In this document: positions 61,767 through 64,000 of the stretch, one piece after another
Numbering within the stretch: position 1 is the stretch's first letter
Layout of the letters: every line of letters begins with the position of its first letter
From: JAVBPA01 sp031549925
GTDB taxonomy: Bacteria; Bacillota; Clostridia; Oscillospirales; CAG-272
DNA: 64,000 nt
Direction: 5' to 3'
NCBI GenBank assembly: GCA_031549925.1
Contig: JAVBPA010000001.1
Coordinates: 62,001 to 126,000, forward strand
Made by a program: the position numbers and the translations under genes
The notes under the pieces: generated by a model
What the model was told of the DNA's origin: nothing
What the model saw: only the letters and a program-made list of their open reading frames with translations
Database searches by the model: none

Positions 61767-63596
61767 ATGAATTATAATACGATATTAAAAAGTGTCACAA
61801 AACCCGGACGTTATACCGGAGGAGAATTCGGACAAACAATTAAAGACAAATCCGAAATTGATGTAAGATTTGCGTTTTGTTTTCCGGACACATATGAAAT
61901 TGGCATGTCAAATTTAGGAATGAGGATATTGTATGGTGTATTGAATAATATGCCGAATGTTTGGTGTGAACGCGCTTTTGCTCCGTGGGGTGATATGGAA
62001 GATGCGATGCGTAAAAATGATATAAAATTATGCGCGCTCGAAAGCGGAGACTGTTTGAGTAAATTTGATATTATAGGTTTTACATTACAATATGAACTGT
62101 GTTATACAAATGTATTAAATATGTTGAATTTAGCGGATATACCGCTCCTGTCATCTGACAGGGGAGATGATATGCCTTTAATTATCGGAGGAGGCCCTTG
62201 TGCTTATAACAGTGAACCTGTAGCAGATTTTTTCGATATTATATTGGTGGGCGAAGGAGAAGAAGCTTTACCTGAATTTATAGAATTATATTCAAAAATG
62301 AGGAACTGCGGAAAACAGGAATTACTACATTCTGCCGCGAAACTCAGCGGATTTTATGTTCCCTCGCTATATGAAGTTCAATATAATGATAACGGAACAA
62401 TAAAACAATATATTCCGTTATATGACGATATACCCGTAAGAATCAAAAAACGAATTGTCAATGATCTCGACAGAATGTATTTTCCGGATAAATTTGTTAT
62501 GCCTTATATCGAAACAATCCATGACCGGATAGTAACGGAAGTATACCGGGGTTGTATAAGAGGATGCAGATTTTGTCAAGCAGGTATGATATACCGTCCC
62601 GTACGAGAAAAATCTCCCGAAGTTATATCGGAACAATCAAAAACGTTATATAAAAATACAGGCTATGATGAAATATCATTGTGTTCGCTTAGTATAAGCG
62701 ATTACAGCGGACTGCGTGAGTTGACTGATTTACTTCTTTCCTGGACTGAAAAATTGAAAGTAGGATTGTCTCTCCCTTCTCTCCGCGCGGATAGTTTTTC
62801 AGCAGAATTGGCAGAAAAAATATCTTCTGTTAGAATGAGCGGATTGACATTCGCGGCAGAAGCCGGAAGTCAAAGACTACGCGATGTTATTAATAAAAAT
62901 ATTACGGAAGAAAACATATTAAACGCTTGTTCCGCAGCTTTTGAGTCAGGAAAAGACCAGGTTAAATTATATTTTATGCTGGGACTTCCGACAGAAACAT
63001 ATTCAGATATAGACAAAATTCCGCAGTTAATAAAAAATATAATTAGTTCTTATTATAACAATGCGAATAAAAAACGTCCGCCGTTAATAACAGTAAGTTC
63101 TTCTTGTTTTATACCTAAACCTTTTACTCCGTTTCAATGGGAAAGTCAAGATTCTATCGAAACGATTGTTGAAAAACAAAAATACTTGGGTGAAAAATTA
63201 AAAGATAAAAGAATAAGATATTCATGGCATGATTCTAAAATAAGCCAGATTGAAGGAGTTTTTGCCAGAGGGAACAGATTATTATCAAAGTCTTTGATAT
63301 ATGCAAATAAAATCGGAATAAAATTTGATTCATGGGATGAATGTTTTGATTATAATAAATGGATGAATGTTTTTAATGAAACAAACATCGATATAAATTA
63401 TTATACAACCAGAAAAATTTCCGATGATGAAATTCTTCCTTGGGATATAATAGATTGCGGTGTCAGTAAAAAATTTTTATTATCAGAACGTGATAAAGCT
63501 TACCGTGGAGAAATAACACAAAACTGTTCTGAACAATGTTCCGGCTGCGGAGCTAATCAAATCGGAGGAAATAACAAATGGTGTCCGAAAATATAA
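61767..63596 (+). CDS. TIGR03960 radical-SAM protein with B12-binding-type domain
   Basis: The 609-residue protein has the N-terminal region of the TIGR03960 family (RYTGGEFGQTIKD, FCFPDTYEIGMSNLGMRILY), a cobalamin-type Rossmann domain (about 60-190, with PLIIGGGPCAYNSEPVAD), and the radical-SAM cluster motif CIRGCRFC (Cys263, 267, 270). Its C-terminal end is Cys-rich (CSEQCSGCGANQIGGNNKWC). The family is linked to tRNA or rRNA-related maturation by gene context but its reaction is not known to me. It overlaps the next gene by 19 bases, as is common with TIGR03936. Confidence 0.93.
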   Translation: MNYNTILKSVTKPGRYTGGEFGQTIKDKSEIDVRFAFCFPDTYEIGMSNLGMRILYGVLNNMPNVWCERAFAPWGDMEDAMRKNDIKLCALESGDCLSKFDIIGFTLQYELCYTNVLNMLNLADIPLLSSDRGDDMPLIIGGGPCAYNSEPVADFFDIILVGEGEEALPEFIELYSKMRNCGKQELLHSAAKLSGFYVPSLYEVQYNDNGTIKQYIPLYDDIPVRIKKRIVNDLDRMYFPDKFVMPYIETIHDRIVTEVYRGCIRGCRFCQAGMIYRPVREKSPEVISEQSKTLYKNTGYDEISLCSLSISDYSGLRELTDLLLSWTEKLKVGLSLPSLRADSFSAELAEKISSVRMSGLTFAAEAGSQRLRDVINKNITEENILNACSAAFESGKDQVKLYFMLGLPTETYSDIDKIPQLIKNIISSYYNNANKKRPPLITVSSSCFIPKPFTPFQWESQDSIETIVEKQKYLGEKLKDKRIRYSWHDSKISQIEGVFARGNRLLSKSLIYANKIGIKFDSWDECFDYNKWMNVFNETNIDINYYTTRKISDDEILPWDIIDCGVSKKFLLSERDKAYRGEITQNCSEQCSGCGANQIGGNNKWCPKI

Positions 63597-64000
63597 GAAT
63601 ACGTTTTTGTAAAATAGAAAAATTGCAATATATTTCACATTTGGATTTATTGAGAACAATGAAAACTGCTATTATTCGGGCTGAAATTCCGGTATGGTAT
63701 TCAGAAGGCTTTAATCCGCATCCGAAAATAGTTTTCGCGCTTCCTCTTTCGATAGGTATACAAAGTATCTGCGAATTGGTTGATATAAAGTTAATTGATA
63801 AAGTTGATTATAATGAATTAAAAATGAATTTAAACAACAATTTTACAAAAGACTTAAACATAATTGATGTATATTCTCCTTCCACAAAATTTTCAGATAT
63901 AAAATGGGCTGAATATGATATCTTATTTAATGATGATATATCAGAATCAAATAAACTTTTTTACGAGGATAAATTAATAGTAAAAAAACGAACAAAGAAC
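63578..64000 (+). CDS. TIGR03936 / DUF2344 radical-SAM-associated protein (3' end outside window)
   Basis: The frame starts at ATG 63578 (MVSENIRIRFCKIEKLQYIS) with a GGAGG site 10 bases upstream and runs off the right edge, so only about 141 N-terminal residues are seen. The segments QYISHLDLLRTMKTAIIRA, WYSEGFNPHPKIVFALPLS and GIQSICELVDIKL match the DUF2344/TIGR03936 family, which typically follows TIGR03960. In other genomes the ribonuclease G gene and rplU come next; these would lie outside the window. Confidence 0.93.
   Translation, partial: MVSENIRIRFCKIEKLQYISHLDLLRTMKTAIIRAEIPVWYSEGFNPHPKIVFALPLSIGIQSICELVDIKLIDKVDYNELKMNLNNNFTKDLNIIDVYSPSTKFSDIKWAEYDILFNDDISESNKLFYEDKLIVKKRTKN

Overview
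This 64 kb window reads as a chromosomal segment of an AT-rich, endospore-forming, anaerobic member of the Clostridia (Firmicutes), probably from an uncultured gut-type lineage. The evidence is the Firmicutes-type S10-spc-alpha ribosomal supercluster, zinc-ribbon S14 and a zinc-lid adenylate kinase, the sporulation genes spoIIP and gpr, a DUF4364-type protein, type II pantothenate kinase, BspA-type leucine-rich repeats, and a Cys-type sulfatase of the kind matured by anaerobic sulfatase-maturating enzymes. Shine-Dalgarno sites are mostly AGGAGG-like and sigma-A promoters are clear.

Left part (1-13.5 kb): the 3' end of a gene that may encode a sugar-binding protein, an unrecognised soluble protein, an MFS permease facing an ABC exporter, then a minus-strand translation block: infC-rpmI-rplT behind an L20-type leader and attenuator, rsfS-leuS, and rpsU with its own promoter and leader. 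infC appears to start at AUA. Divergent from it is a striking gene: an ECF sigma factor fused to a transmembrane helix and an extracellular leucine-rich-repeat domain.

Accessory region (13.5-31.4 kb): an acyl-CoA ligase, two Gfo/Idh/MocA oxidoreductases, an SGNH hydrolase, a clan-A-like glycosidase, an AAA/ABC ATPase, a sulfatase, a Cys-rich repeat protein, three small unknown genes beside a TA-flanked MITE-like element, a NamZ-type exo-muramidase and a solute-binding lipoprotein. Two orphan NuoL/MrpD-like membrane subunits are interspersed, and by eye both lack the TM5 glutamate. Much of this looks like glycan or cell-wall sugar scavenging.

Ribosomal supercluster (31.9-48.7 kb): a structured leader with two identical palindromes, then rpsJ-rplC-rplD-rplW-rplB-rpsS-rplV-rpsC-rplP-rpmC-rpsQ-rplN-rplX-rplE-rpsZ-rpsH-rplF-rplR-rpsE-rpmD-rplO-secY-adk-map-infA-rpmJ-rpsM-rpsK-rpsD-rpoA-rplQ. 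Unusual points are a Gly/Gln/Asn/Arg-rich repetitive tail on S3 and an apparent CUG start for infA.

Right part (48.9-64 kb): coaW divergent from a HAD phosphatase, a GNAT acetyltransferase, gpr-spoIIP, an oligopeptide-binding lipoprotein, a DUF4364-like gene, an orphan sigma region 4 reading frame followed by a tRNA-like element and a zinc-ribbon gene, rlmB, a large membrane protein that looks like a P-type ATPase with lost catalytic motifs, and a radical-SAM TIGR03960/TIGR03936 pair that runs off the right edge. No CRISPR array, complete insertion sequence, rRNA gene or convincing functional tRNA was seen.
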